Shown here: positions 45,629-53,794 of the stretch, one piece after another
Position numbering within the stretch: the stretch's first letter is position 1
How the letters are laid out: each line of letters begins with the position of its first letter
NCBI GenBank assembly: GCA_951812525.1
Contig: OX638316.1
Coordinates: forward strand, 310,001-374,000
Direction: 5' to 3'
DNA length: 64,000 nucleotides
DNA from: an uncultured Poribacteria bacterium
GTDB taxonomy: Bacteria; Poribacteria; WGA-4E; WGA-3G
The notes under the pieces: model-generated
What the model was told of the DNA's origin: nothing
The model's input: the letters and a program-made list of their open reading frames with translations, nothing else
Database searches by the model: none
Translations under genes and position numbers: made by a program

Positions 45629-46453
45629 CTACACTGTCAGCGTAACCGTATCTCGCTTCACAATGTCCTTGACATGCCCATACGACGCAGATGCTACCAA
45701 TTCCAATGTCTCCGGCGATAACCGGTCCAGAATAGGTTGTGGGAAACTATGTGCCCCTGAGTATTGTGGGAAATACCGCAGGACGAGAAACCTTCGGTCT
45801 CGATCCTTCGGCTTCCAGCGCAGCACACCGTGTGTTAGTAATTCCGAGATAATCACGATATCGCCCGCCTTCGGGGTGATATTGACGAAAACCGGATCAT
45901 CGAGTGGATCAATGCCATCCGCTTCGTCAAGCGTCAGCAGCTCTTTTGGACGATTGAATTCGCTCTTATGCGAGCCTGGAATCACGATGAGTCCACCGTC
46001 ACCTGGGTAGACATCCGTGAAATAGGGAAAACAGACGAAGTTGTCGCAGTAAATACGCCCATTGTCAACCTCGTAGCGGGTACTATACCACCCGTAGTCA
46101 TCACGTGCGCAGTGGAGACCGCCGGGATTCACTTTCGCACGTTCGCCAGCCTCCCACAAATCGTGCTTATCATGCTTAAGTGATCCTCTGCCAAATCGCG
46201 GTTGGTTGTCTGTCAACTCTTTGATAATGGGCCACAATGCGGCGTGCGATGTTAAGCATTCAAGCGATTTATCAAAAGCGAATCCATGCTGATGAAGTCC
46301 TTGGATCTCAAAGCCCGATGGCAACTCATCAGGTGGACATGTGATATACCTATCAACCGCTTCAGCAGCCTCCGCTAATGCGTCACCAGTGATGACGTTC
46401 TCCAAATGAAGGTATCCGGTTACATCAAATAGGTAACGTTGTTTTGGGGTCAT
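45629..46453 (-). CDS. Phytanoyl-CoA dioxygenase (PhyH) family protein
   Basis: About 274 residues of the Fe(II)/2-oxoglutarate oxygenase family from ATG 46453 (MTPKQRYLFDVTGYLHLENV). The metal motif is GLHCARDDYGW (His-x-x-Asp spacing in appearance; the exact ligand pair needs alignment), with a distal His in SELLTHGVLRW and Arg in RDRRFLVLRYFP. The Pro-Gly-SH motif VIPGSHKSEF lies between. It is the third of three adjacent minus-strand genes (AKR, PhyH, PhyH). The 52-bp gap to the upstream PhyH contains a hairpin repeat. Confidence 0.85.
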   Translation of the reverse strand: MTPKQRYLFDVTGYLHLENVITGDALAEAAEAVDRYITCPPDELPSGFEIQGLHQHGFAFDKSLECLTSHAALWPIIKELTDNQPRFGRGSLKHDKHDLWEAGERAKVNPGGLHCARDDYGWYSTRYEVDNGRIYCDNFVCFPYFTDVYPGDGGLIVIPGSHKSEFNRPKELLTLDEADGIDPLDDPVFVNITPKAGDIVIISELLTHGVLRWKPKDRDRRFLVLRYFPQYSGAHSFPQPILDRLSPETLELVASASYGHVKDIVKRDTVTLTV

Positions 46454-46467
46454 ATCTATGTTCTTCC

Positions 46468-46497
46468 TTGTAGCGATTTGGAAACTGCTCCTACAAC
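46468..46497. repeat. REP-like hairpin between two PhyH genes
   Basis: TTGTAG (about 46468) and CTACAA (about 46492) are reverse complements around GCGATTTGGAAACTGCTC, matching the CCTACA-edged hairpin type seen elsewhere in the window. It lies between the two dioxygenase genes. Confidence 0.5.
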
Positions 46498-46505
46498 AAG
46501 TATAC

Positions 46506-47378
46506 TTACATTGCCATATCAAAATCTGTGCCGGTTACGTTGCCTTTCACGTACGCATCGCGGAAGAGCGTCTGGCGTTTGGGCGGCATTTTTTCAAGTA
46601 ACGCCTGCGGTGGTTTCGACAAACTCCATCGCTTATCCACCGAATTATACGCGTTGAAAACCGCTACCCGATCGGTATCTGGATTTTGCCACGGTTGCCC
46701 ACTATGCGTAAGTGCCTCGGTAAAAATAATGACGGATCCAGCCGGACAAGAATAGGTATCCCAGAACTCCCACCCTTGTGTATGAGCACCCTTTGGCGCA
46801 GTATATGCCGCTTTGTGGCTGCCCGTAATGAACATCGTGCCACCGTCGTCTTTCTCCACGGGGTTAAGTTCCCAGACGACACGCGTCAAGCCACTATAAG
46901 CCTGACCCGGAAGACACGAGTACTGATGGCAGTCTCCAGGCATTCGCAACATACCGCTGCCGTTGTGTGCGTGGAACTTAAAAGGTGGCTCGTCCGTCGT
47001 AGAACGCAACGCCAAAAAACTCATCTCCATACGGAAGCCATAACATACATCCGAAGCAAGATAGGGAGTTGCGAGAAACTCGTTCCCGAATGCCACCACA
47101 ACCGGATGATCTGTCAGTTGTTCCAAGGGACCGCCGTAAGTAGAGCGGTGGTGTTGTGGAATCGTTTCCGGTGAGTGCTTTAAACGGTAACAGAAATCGC
47201 GCATCTCCTCGATCTCCGAATCTGTTAAGACGCCAGGAACCAAGAGCCAACCGTTCTTGTCGAAAAGGTATTTCTGCTCCTGTGTCAGCGGGGCGACAGG
47301 TTCTCCATCAGCGTTTGTTTGGGTAATATCAGCCGATGTTGTTGCCAACGGGCTTCCTAAGTCTTTGTTGAATTTCAT
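46506..47378 (-). CDS. Phytanoyl-CoA dioxygenase (PhyH) family protein
   Basis: About 290 residues from ATG 47378, which has AAGGAG 7 nt upstream; a TTG at 47396 is also open. It opens with a 35-residue unstructured lead and then LTQEQKYLFDKNGWLLVPGV. The presumed metal region is FKFHAHNGSGM, in which an Asn follows the His where most members have Asp. The later Arg-Val-Trp strand, ITGSHKAAY and a distal His in TEALTHSGQPW are present. Metal binding may therefore use a different acidic residue or be weak. It is 18 bp from the AKR gene upstream, an operon. Confidence 0.82.
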   Translation of the reverse strand: MKFNKDLGSPLATTSADITQTNADGEPVAPLTQEQKYLFDKNGWLLVPGVLTDSEIEEMRDFCYRLKHSPETIPQHHRSTYGGPLEQLTDHPVVVAFGNEFLATPYLASDVCYGFRMEMSFLALRSTTDEPPFKFHAHNGSGMLRMPGDCHQYSCLPGQAYSGLTRVVWELNPVEKDDGGTMFITGSHKAAYTAPKGAHTQGWEFWDTYSCPAGSVIIFTEALTHSGQPWQNPDTDRVAVFNAYNSVDKRWSLSKPPQALLEKMPPKRQTLFRDAYVKGNVTGTDFDMAM

Positions 47379-47396
47379 CCATGGACTCCTTTCCAA

Positions 47397-48380
47397 CTAA
47401 CGGATACGTCCACCTGCAAAATAGTCTGGATCCTCACCGAGTTTCTCCAGCAGCGGTGCGGTTAGTGCGTCTAGACTGTCAATGACACTGGCAGGCGGAG
47501 AGTAGGCAACAACATGCAGGTTCTGTTCCAATTCACTTACATTCCGGGTGCCGACGAGCATACATGTGATACCGGGTCTCACCATCGCCCATGCAATAGC
47601 AAGCCGACTCATCGGAACTCCCTCAGCTTCCGCAATCGCCCGAATGCCTTCTAATGTCTCAAACATCTCTTCTTCAGCACCTTCTTCACCGTGCGAAGCC
47701 TCGGGTCGGTCATCCCGAAAATGGCGAAACCGAGCATGTACCGGTGGTATCTCATCTGCGCTTCTATACTGCCCAGTCAAAATTCCTTGTAGTAGTGGCA
47801 TATACCCCAAGATGCCGACATTTTGCTCTCTACAGAACGGCAGCACTCTCGGTTCTATTGCTCGCGACAAGAGGTTATAACAGACTTGATTTACGGCAAT
47901 AGTTGCGCCTGTGTCAAGAGCGGCTGCGAGTTGCTCTACCCCAAAGTTGCTTACACCGATGGCACGGATGAGTCCATCTTCCTGCAAACGCATCAATTCA
48001 GCCATGCTCTCTTCAATATTAAACTCGTCATGGGGCCAGTGAATCATATAGATGTCAACATAATCCGTTTGCAACCGCTGGAGGCTCGCCTCGCAATGCT
48101 CCCGCATTGTAGCAGGATCTGGTCTGCTTACCTTCGTGCCGATGATTGCCTCGTGTCGTCTGCCCTCCAATGCGACGGCGAGTGCCTCTTCGCTCCGTCC
48201 AGAGTTGTACCCCTCTGCGGTATCAAAGAAATTGATACCCGCATCCAACGCAGCGTTTACAACATCGGTGACATCTGATTGTGCTTGTGGTCCCCAATAA
48301 TCACCACCACCGTACGACCAACAACCGATGCCCATCGGTGAAATCTCAATTCCAGATTTTCCACATGTACGCCTTTCCAT
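47397..48380 (-). CDS. Aldo/keto reductase
   Basis: A 327-residue NAD(P)H-dependent TIM-barrel reductase. It begins RTCGKSGIEISPMGIGCWSY and shows the catalytic tetrad: Asp and Tyr in NFFDTAEGYNSGRSEEAL near residue 51-60, Lys in AIIGTKVSRP near 83, and His in YMIHWPHDEF near 115. NQVCYNLLSRAIEP and the C-terminal NADP-binding GTRNVSELEQNL follow. Members interconvert sugar or alcohol and carbonyl groups. It leads a minus-strand cluster with two PhyH oxygenases and may act on the same compound. Confidence 0.9.
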   Translation of the reverse strand: MERRTCGKSGIEISPMGIGCWSYGGGDYWGPQAQSDVTDVVNAALDAGINFFDTAEGYNSGRSEEALAVALEGRRHEAIIGTKVSRPDPATMREHCEASLQRLQTDYVDIYMIHWPHDEFNIEESMAELMRLQEDGLIRAIGVSNFGVEQLAAALDTGATIAVNQVCYNLLSRAIEPRVLPFCREQNVGILGYMPLLQGILTGQYRSADEIPPVHARFRHFRDDRPEASHGEEGAEEEMFETLEGIRAIAEAEGVPMSRLAIAWAMVRPGITCMLVGTRNVSELEQNLHVVAYSPPASVIDSLDALTAPLLEKLGEDPDYFAGGRIR

Positions 48381-48447
48381 TTTTCAGCCTCCATGAGGTG
48401 CGCACGAGGCAATAAAACCTCGCGCGAGAGGATGTTAGATACACAAT

Positions 48448-49284
48448 CTATCCCAATTCTGCACAGAGCTCCCCAATCAATTGGGCATTTTCACCAATCT
48501 GATCGCCGAATTGCTGATACATACCGAGCAATAACGGATCAATCGGCTTAGTATGTTCTATTGCGAATTTAATTTCTTCCCGAATCTGCTGTGGACTTCC
48601 GATTGTCCTACCGGCTGCGAGTACCTTGAAGACGAGACAAGGCTTATCTGTGCGCTGTATCGCCTTACACATTTCATCTCGGTCTTCCCGTGCGTAGATC
48701 TCGCCCAAGGCAGCGTAACCGAATTTTTCCCTGAACTTCTCAGCACCACCGTGGAGATTATAGAGTCCAGTCATGTAGTAGTCAATATCCCACGCTTCAT
48801 CTTCAGCAATATGTAAAAGCTTTGGATCATGCACAGACAAACCGACCAAAACCCCAGTATCGCGAATCCGTTTGAGGATGTCCTGTAGGTGATCGAGCCT
48901 ATTTTCTCGCAAACATCTCTGCCCAACACCACCCCCGTGCGGTGCCATGCCGAACGGATTGTGCTTCGCCGCTTCAAAAACAGCGTCGGGTTCCTCATAC
49001 CAAAGCCCACCTGGACTAAGGATGAACCAGTTCATCGTGCCACCCTCATCTCGATAACGCTGCAGATCGGAAAGTGAGCGGTCGGTTAAGCTATTCTGCC
49101 AAGCATTAAGCCCAGCCTCTTCTGCCCGTTTGAGTGTCGCTACGACGCGTTCCGGCGTATGGTACGCCTGCTGATGCTGTGAAAGGAGTTGATTAAAATG
49201 AGAATAGCCGTAAATTGGGTTATCCCCTATCACTAACTTACTGATTTGATGATTACAAAACGAAATCTTCGGTAAAGTCGCCAC
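48448..49284 (-). CDS. TIM-barrel-like protein of unknown function
   Basis: A 278-residue protein that looks like an alpha/beta barrel without a known active site. The first strand ISKLVIGDNPIYGYSHF resembles the opening of aldo-keto reductases; later strands are LSPGGLW, VGLSVHDPKLL, YYMTGLYNL and CLVFKVLAAGRTIG. No catalytic tetrad is seen. Similar proteins occur beside AKR and sugar-metabolism genes in Planctomycetes and Poribacteria, as I recall. It is upstream of the AKR gene with a 67-bp gap, so it may be in the same transcript. Confidence 0.65.
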   Translation of the reverse strand: MATLPKISFCNHQISKLVIGDNPIYGYSHFNQLLSQHQQAYHTPERVVATLKRAEEAGLNAWQNSLTDRSLSDLQRYRDEGGTMNWFILSPGGLWYEEPDAVFEAAKHNPFGMAPHGGGVGQRCLRENRLDHLQDILKRIRDTGVLVGLSVHDPKLLHIAEDEAWDIDYYMTGLYNLHGGAEKFREKFGYAALGEIYAREDRDEMCKAIQRTDKPCLVFKVLAAGRTIGSPQQIREEIKFAIEHTKPIDPLLLGMYQQFGDQIGENAQLIGELCAELG

Positions 49285-49340
49285 AGTCTATCCTCCAAGG
49301 GTGCACGCTGAGTAAAGTGAAGGACACTTTCAAAGCATGC

Positions 49341-50417
49341 CTAATCAAAAAGAAATCCTTCTAAAACAGACGCATCAATCTCACGTACGAGATGCAACAC
49401 CAATTCTAAGGTTGCTGTGTAGTCATCAATATTGATAATTGAGACGTGACTATGCACATAACGGGCAGGCACACCGAGCACAATAGAAGGCACACCGGCA
49501 CTAACTTGATGAATCGAACCACCGTCTGTCCCACCGGATTGACGAACCGCGATTTGATACGGAATCTGATGTCGCCTCGCTGTTTCAATCACAAACTCAC
49601 CTAATTTTGGGTTGACAATCATGGAGGGATCGTATAACCGAATCTGTACGCCGCCACCGAGTTTACCCTGAGAAGCACTGCCGCCCAATCCAGGTGTATC
49701 ATCTGCAGGCGGTCCTTCAAGCACAATCGCAATATCCGGCGCAACGCTCGCTGTGACTGTTCTTGCGCCTCGCAATCCGACCTCTTCCTGAACACTTCCG
49801 GCACTAATAACGGTATTCGGATGTTCCTTAAGCCCCATAAGTGCCTCAATAACGATCGCAACACCGACGCGATTATCAAACGCTTTCGCCGAAAACAATT
49901 TACTGTTTTTCATCGGCATAAAGGGTCCGTAGGGCGCGATTGGGCATCCGGGTATCACCCCAAATTCCTCCATCGCTTGTTCTCTACTTTCGGCGCTCAC
50001 ATCAATAAAAAGGTCTTTCATATCCACAACTTTATCACGGGATCCTGAACCGAGCAGGTGTGGTGGCGTAGAGCCGATAATACCGGGCACTTTGCCCAGT
50101 TTCGTTGTAATCGTAACACGTTGTGCTAACAGCGTATGTGCCCACCATCCACCCACAGGTAGGAATTTGACATAACCATCATCCGTCACGCTTTGCACGA
50201 TAAAGCCGACTTCGTCCATGTGCGAATCGAGCAGGATTCTCGGATGTTCTGTGGTTCCAACGCGCGTACAGAAAATACTGCCGAGCCTATCGGTCCCTAT
50301 CGTGCCAGCATCCGAGAGTTTATCGCGGAAAATCGCCCGCACCTCCGCCTCATGTCCGGGAATTCCATCCGCCTGCGTCAGTGATTTGAGTAGTTCGATT
50401 GATGTTTCAGCCATCAT
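49341..50417 (-). CDS. M42 family metallopeptidase
   Basis: A 358-residue tetrahedral (TET-like) aminopeptidase or glutamyl-endoglucanase of family M42. Metal and catalytic residues are visible: His and Asp in RILLDSHMDEVGF near residue 66, Asp in AKAFDNRVGVA near 175, Glu-Glu in QEEVGLRGA near 208, Asp in VLEGPPADDTPG near 228 and His in RYVHSHVSIIN near 321. It removes N-terminal residues from short peptides in the cytosol. Its promoter is predicted at 50454-50482. Length is normal. Confidence 0.92.
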   Translation of the reverse strand: MMAETSIELLKSLTQADGIPGHEAEVRAIFRDKLSDAGTIGTDRLGSIFCTRVGTTEHPRILLDSHMDEVGFIVQSVTDDGYVKFLPVGGWWAHTLLAQRVTITTKLGKVPGIIGSTPPHLLGSGSRDKVVDMKDLFIDVSAESREQAMEEFGVIPGCPIAPYGPFMPMKNSKLFSAKAFDNRVGVAIVIEALMGLKEHPNTVISAGSVQEEVGLRGARTVTASVAPDIAIVLEGPPADDTPGLGGSASQGKLGGGVQIRLYDPSMIVNPKLGEFVIETARRHQIPYQIAVRQSGGTDGGSIHQVSAGVPSIVLGVPARYVHSHVSIINIDDYTATLELVLHLVREIDASVLEGFLFD

Positions 50418-50453
50418 TGCATTCCTTCGGCAACTGTGCTATAATTTATGAAG

Positions 50454-50482
50454 ATTATAACACGGTTGACTTTTTATACCAA
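50454..50482 (-). promoter_or_regulatory. Promoter for the M42 peptidase gene
   Basis: Read leftwards: TTGGTA (50482-50477), 17 nt and TATAAT (50459-50454), about 37 nt before the start of the gene. The -10 is perfect. Confidence 0.55.
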
Positions 50483-50523
50483 CATTTAAGTGATTCGCAT
50501 CGAATAAAAACTCACATCTCTCT

Positions 50524-50596
50524 TTATTAACGCAAAGTGGCACAAACGTTAATAACACTATGCCTTATTAACGTAAAGTAGCGTAAACGTTAATAA
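50524..50596 (+). promoter_or_regulatory. Paired 32-bp palindromic operator-like sites
   Basis: TTATTAACG...CGTTAATAA occurs twice, at 50524-50555 and 50565-50596, with starts 41 bp apart (about four helical turns). The second copy has perfect 10-base arms (TTATTAACGT and ACGTTAATAA). The sites end 17 bp before a strong promoter. This resembles an autoregulated operator, as in toxin-antitoxin operons, with a dimer bound at each site. Confidence 0.6.
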
Positions 50597-50613
50597 GATC
50601 GCTCCTTTTTAAC

Positions 50614-50643
50614 TTGACACCAGTCTGTTTGCTACATTATACT
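50614..50643 (+). promoter_or_regulatory. Near-consensus promoter of the antitoxin-like gene
   Basis: TTGACA (50614-50619), 18 nt and TATACT (50638-50643), 17 bp beyond the paired palindromes. The first possible ATG with a ribosome site is at 50761. Confidence 0.65.
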
Positions 50644-50760
50644 GAACTTGCGATTGTAGACATTGAAGGACGCGATCTGTCACTAAGATACACATTAGAC
50701 ACCCAAACAAACATTCTCACCTCAACATCTATTTGGGTCTATGCTCACGGAGAAAATCCC

Positions 50761-51065
50761 ATGGCACAAACCAAATCACAAGATTCCAACTATGAGAGAA
50801 TGCAAAAAAGCAGCACTGATAAGGAAATCTCTTTACTAACAATTATCCAAGAAAATTCGCAATTGCCAGAAAAAGAACAGCAACGATATCAGCAGTTATG
50901 GCGTAAGTGTGAAATAGGACTTTAAGTGAAGACGAACTGATAGAATATCAGACATTATTGAGTCAGCTGGAAGTCTGTAACCTGAAGCGCATCGAGGCGC
51001 TCATTGCCTTGGCTAAGAACAGAGGAAAAACGTTAGGCGAGATCATTAATGAACAAAACCCCTAA
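50761..51065 (+). pseudogene. Frameshifted small antitoxin-like gene
   Basis: The frame from ATG 50761 (GGAG 8 nt upstream) reads MAQTKSQDSNYERMQKSS to QRYQQLWRKCEIG and stops at 50925. One base later a second frame continues TLSEDELIEYQTLLSQLEV and KRIEALIALAKNRGKTLGEI to a stop at 51065. The joined protein, about 100 residues, has the pattern LTPEEHxELLxLxxxIExxxxxRxxALxxLAxxRGxxLxEL that I associate with small helical antitoxin-like proteins next to nucleases in other phyla. A one-base deletion near 50920 explains the break. No toxin gene follows; iolG-like starts 17 bp before the end of the pseudogene. Confidence 0.45.
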
Positions 51066-52074
51066 GATTCGGGTCGGCGTCATCGGAACAGGACGCATCG
51101 GCAAGTTGCACATTGAACACATCGCTCAGGACATACCGGAAGCCGAACTCGTGACACTTTGCAGTTTGGATCGTCCGAGTATGGATAGCCTCGCGAAACA
51201 GTTTAATGTGGCACAGACTACATACGATTATACAGAACTATTAACCGATCCACAAATCGACGCGGTGCTCATTACGTCTGCTACCAATACACACGTGGAA
51301 ATTAGCCAAGCAGCTGCCAAGGCGGGAAAACACATCTTTTGCGAGAAACCGATTGCGTTAGATTTGCAACAGATTGACGAAACTTTGGCTATTGTCAAGG
51401 AAACAGGAATTAAGTTTCAGGTAGGCTTTCAGCGTAGGTTTGATGCGAGTTTCATGCTAATCCACGCAGCCATTGCCGATGGAGAGATTGGCGAGCCGCA
51501 CATCATGCGAATTACGAGTCGTGATCCGGCACCACCACCAATTGAATACATCGAGGTCTCCGGTGGCATTTTTCTTGACATGACTATTCACGATTTCGAT
51601 ATGGCACGCTATCTCATTGGGGATGAAGTGGTGGAAATCTATGCGATAGGTGGTGCACGTGTAGATCCAAAAATCGGTGCAGCAGGCGACATTGACACGG
51701 CTATTATTACCTTACAATTCAAGAACGGAGTTATCGCAACCATTGATAACAGTAGAGAGGCTACTTACGGTTACGATCAACGTGTCGAAGTCTTCGGTTC
51801 AAGGGGAATGGTTGCGGCAGCAAATCCATTGAGAGATACTGTCACCTTTAGCGGAAGTAAGGCGACGCATACTGCATTACCGCCGCACTTTTTCGTGGAA
51901 CGCTATAAGGCGGCATACCTCTCAGAATTGCAAGCGTTTTGTGCGTGTATTCAAGATGGGACACCGCCGCCAGTTACAGGTGAGGATGGACGCGCGCCAG
52001 TTGTGATGGGATTGGCTGCTTTGAAGTCGCTTCGTGAAAATCGACCAGTTCTGCTATCCGAGATCTCGCCTTAG
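51049..52074 (+). CDS. iolG: Inositol 2-dehydrogenase-like Gfo/Idh/MocA protein
   Basis: A 341-residue NAD-dependent dehydrogenase that probably oxidises myo-inositol or a related cyclitol. It begins IRVGVIGTGRIGKLHIEHIA, has ITSATNTHVEISQAA, the Lys in CEKPIALDLQQ near residue 97, and GFQRRFDASFM near 124. The catalytic Asp and His lie in SGGIFLDMTIHDFDMARYLI near residues 170-180, as in IolG. It overlaps the end of a broken small gene and is followed by a convergent ABC gene, so it may be transcribed from the strong promoter at 50614. Substrate preference is inferred. Confidence 0.85.
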   Translation: MNKTPKIRVGVIGTGRIGKLHIEHIAQDIPEAELVTLCSLDRPSMDSLAKQFNVAQTTYDYTELLTDPQIDAVLITSATNTHVEISQAAAKAGKHIFCEKPIALDLQQIDETLAIVKETGIKFQVGFQRRFDASFMLIHAAIADGEIGEPHIMRITSRDPAPPPIEYIEVSGGIFLDMTIHDFDMARYLIGDEVVEIYAIGGARVDPKIGAAGDIDTAIITLQFKNGVIATIDNSREATYGYDQRVEVFGSRGMVAAANPLRDTVTFSGSKATHTALPPHFFVERYKAAYLSELQAFCACIQDGTPPPVTGEDGRAPVVMGLAALKSLRENRPVLLSEISP

Positions 52075-52090
52075 GAATTCGTGAAACCCC

Positions 52091-52819
52091 TTAATGACCA
52101 CCGACCTCGCCGACTTCGATATCAATCTCGTCTCGGCTTCTAACGCGTTCAACGAGTCCATCTCGGATGTCTACAATCCTGTCAGAGACATCAAGCATCT
52201 TCAGGTCGTGTGTGGCAGAAATTATAGTGACGCCCTGCTCCTCATTCAGGCTTTTAATCAGGTCAATAATTTCGCGTCCGATAACAGTATCAAGATTCGC
52301 TGTAGGTTCATCAGCGAGGACGATGCTTGGATCATTGGCAAGGGCTCTGGCGATAGCGACACGTTGACGTTGACCACCCGATAACTCATCGGGAAGGTGA
52401 TACATCCGATCCCCCAAACCTACCATGTCCAGCAGTTCTTCTGCTTTCTCATTGCGTGCCCTTTCAGGCAGCCCAGCAAAAATCATCGGCAACGTAACAT
52501 TCCCATGTGCGCTCCGGACAGGCAATAGGTTGTAGCTTTGAAAAATATACCCTACCCGATGGCATCGAAACGCCGCAATCTGTCTTTGTGTTAGTTGGGA
52601 CATGTTTTGTCCGTCAATATAAACCTGCCCCTCTGTAGGCGTATCGAGCGCACCAATCATGTTAAAAAGGGTAGATTTTCCGGAGCCAGAAGGTCCCATC
52701 AATGAGATGTACTCGCCACGCTCAATTTCAATATTAATGCCATCCAAAGCACGGAGAACGTTTGAGCCCATTCGATACTCTTTGACAACATCTTCAGTTT
52801 TCACAACGATATCAGCCAT
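52091..52819 (-). CDS. ABC transporter ATP-binding protein, LolD/MacB type
   Basis: A 242-residue ATPase. Walker A is GPSGSGKSTLF near residue 41, the Q-loop is in FQSYNLLPVRSAHGN, the signature is LSGGQRQRVAIARAL near 145, Walker B is SIVLADEPTANLD near 161, and the switch His is in SATHDLKML. It pairs with the FtsX-type permease encoded 89 bp upstream on the same strand. Members move lipoproteins, peptides or drugs across the envelope. The C-terminus has an acidic tail. Length is normal. Confidence 0.93.
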   Translation of the reverse strand: MADIVVKTEDVVKEYRMGSNVLRALDGINIEIERGEYISLMGPSGSGKSTLFNMIGALDTPTEGQVYIDGQNMSQLTQRQIAAFRCHRVGYIFQSYNLLPVRSAHGNVTLPMIFAGLPERARNEKAEELLDMVGLGDRMYHLPDELSGGQRQRVAIARALANDPSIVLADEPTANLDTVIGREIIDLIKSLNEEQGVTIISATHDLKMLDVSDRIVDIRDGLVERVRSRDEIDIEVGEVGGH

Positions 52820-52908
52820 AGCCTTTCCTCTTTTTGCCTCCGTCTTCTTCTCCAGTGGGGTTGTAGATTCGCACCTTAGGTTTGAGCGTAAGAGACGTGT
52901 AATGGCAC

Positions 52909-53586
52909 CTACACCTCGGTCCGCATTGCCTCAGCCGGTGGGAGCTTTGCCGCACGCCATGCTGGAAATGATGAACCGATTACAGCTAAAACCATACCCA
53001 GAAAACATCCCAGTAAGATGACAACTATCACACCGAGTTGCCTCGGTCCATCTTCAGGCTGTGCTGGGAACAAAGGGAAATAGAAAAACAGATCTAATCC
53101 ATAGTCCTTAAGTCCCAAAAGAACTGCACCGAGTGTTCCTATGAGCGCGCCGATAAGTGCGCCTGAAAATCCTTGGAATCCCGATTCAAGCAGGAAGAGT
53201 CGAACCACGAACCCATCTAACGCCCCGAGACATTTCATCGTACCAATTTCGCGGAAGCGTTCCGTGACCGCCATCAACATCGAATTTGCAATCCCTACCA
53301 CACAGACAATCAAGGACATAACAATCAGCCAAATATCTTTCGTGGAAATGCCTTTTTGCGTTGTCTCTTCAAAAGTGTTAATTGTCGATTGTCGCCCGCT
53401 CTCCTGTAAAGCGATGCCGATTTCATTATTCATCCAGACTGAGACCAAAAATGCGATGCCCAGTGTTATACCTGCGGTCGTGATAATCGAACGTCCAAAA
53501 CGAATTTTCAAACTTTGAAAACTAATCCGTAGCGATTCCAGAAACGGGAGATCAATCTGTTCTTCAATTGGTGTTCTTTGCTGCAA
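52909..53586 (-). CDS. Minimal FtsX-type ABC permease lacking the periplasmic domain
   Basis: A 225-residue permease with four TM segments. The first helix (IITTAGITLGIAFLVSVWM) is followed after only about 45 residues (QESGRQSTINTFEETTQKGIS) by the second (DIWLIVMSLIVCVVGIANSM), then the coupling sequence LMAVTERFREIGTMKCLGA and two further helices. MacB/LolC-type proteins have about 200 periplasmic residues between the first two helices, so this is a compact form. The start is TTG 53586, with AGGAGG 7 nt upstream. It pairs with the ATPase gene downstream. Confidence 0.82.
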   Translation of the reverse strand: MQQRTPIEEQIDLPFLESLRISFQSLKIRFGRSIITTAGITLGIAFLVSVWMNNEIGIALQESGRQSTINTFEETTQKGISTKDIWLIVMSLIVCVVGIANSMLMAVTERFREIGTMKCLGALDGFVVRLFLLESGFQGFSGALIGALIGTLGAVLLGLKDYGLDLFFYFPLFPAQPEDGPRQLGVIVVILLGCFLGMVLAVIGSSFPAWRAAKLPPAEAMRTEV

Positions 53587-53682
53587 ATCTCTGCCTCCTT
53601 AATTTGTATCTACTTGTGTATTGTACCAAATTTACAATTTAAAGTCAAGTTTTTGGTGATTTAACCATTTTGGTTAGACAGT

Positions 53683-53706
53683 CGGGAATCGGAGTTCCCT
53701 CCTACA
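53683..53706 (+). repeat. Dispersed REP-like hairpin, copy B
   Basis: Identical over 24 nt to the copy at 19409-19432 (GGGAA and TTCCC arms, TACA edge). It lies between the divergent permease gene and the gene at 53795. Confidence 0.7.
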
Positions 53707-53794
53707 AGAAAATTGAATTCCCAGCCATAGATTGTATATGATTGACTCCTCGGTTTTTTAGTGCTACAATAAAAATAAAGGTAGGTACAAACCA

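Noticed and set aside
50614-50760. TTG-initiated extension of the small gene
   Set aside because: The TTG is the promoter -35 hexamer; ATG 50761 has a ribosome site.
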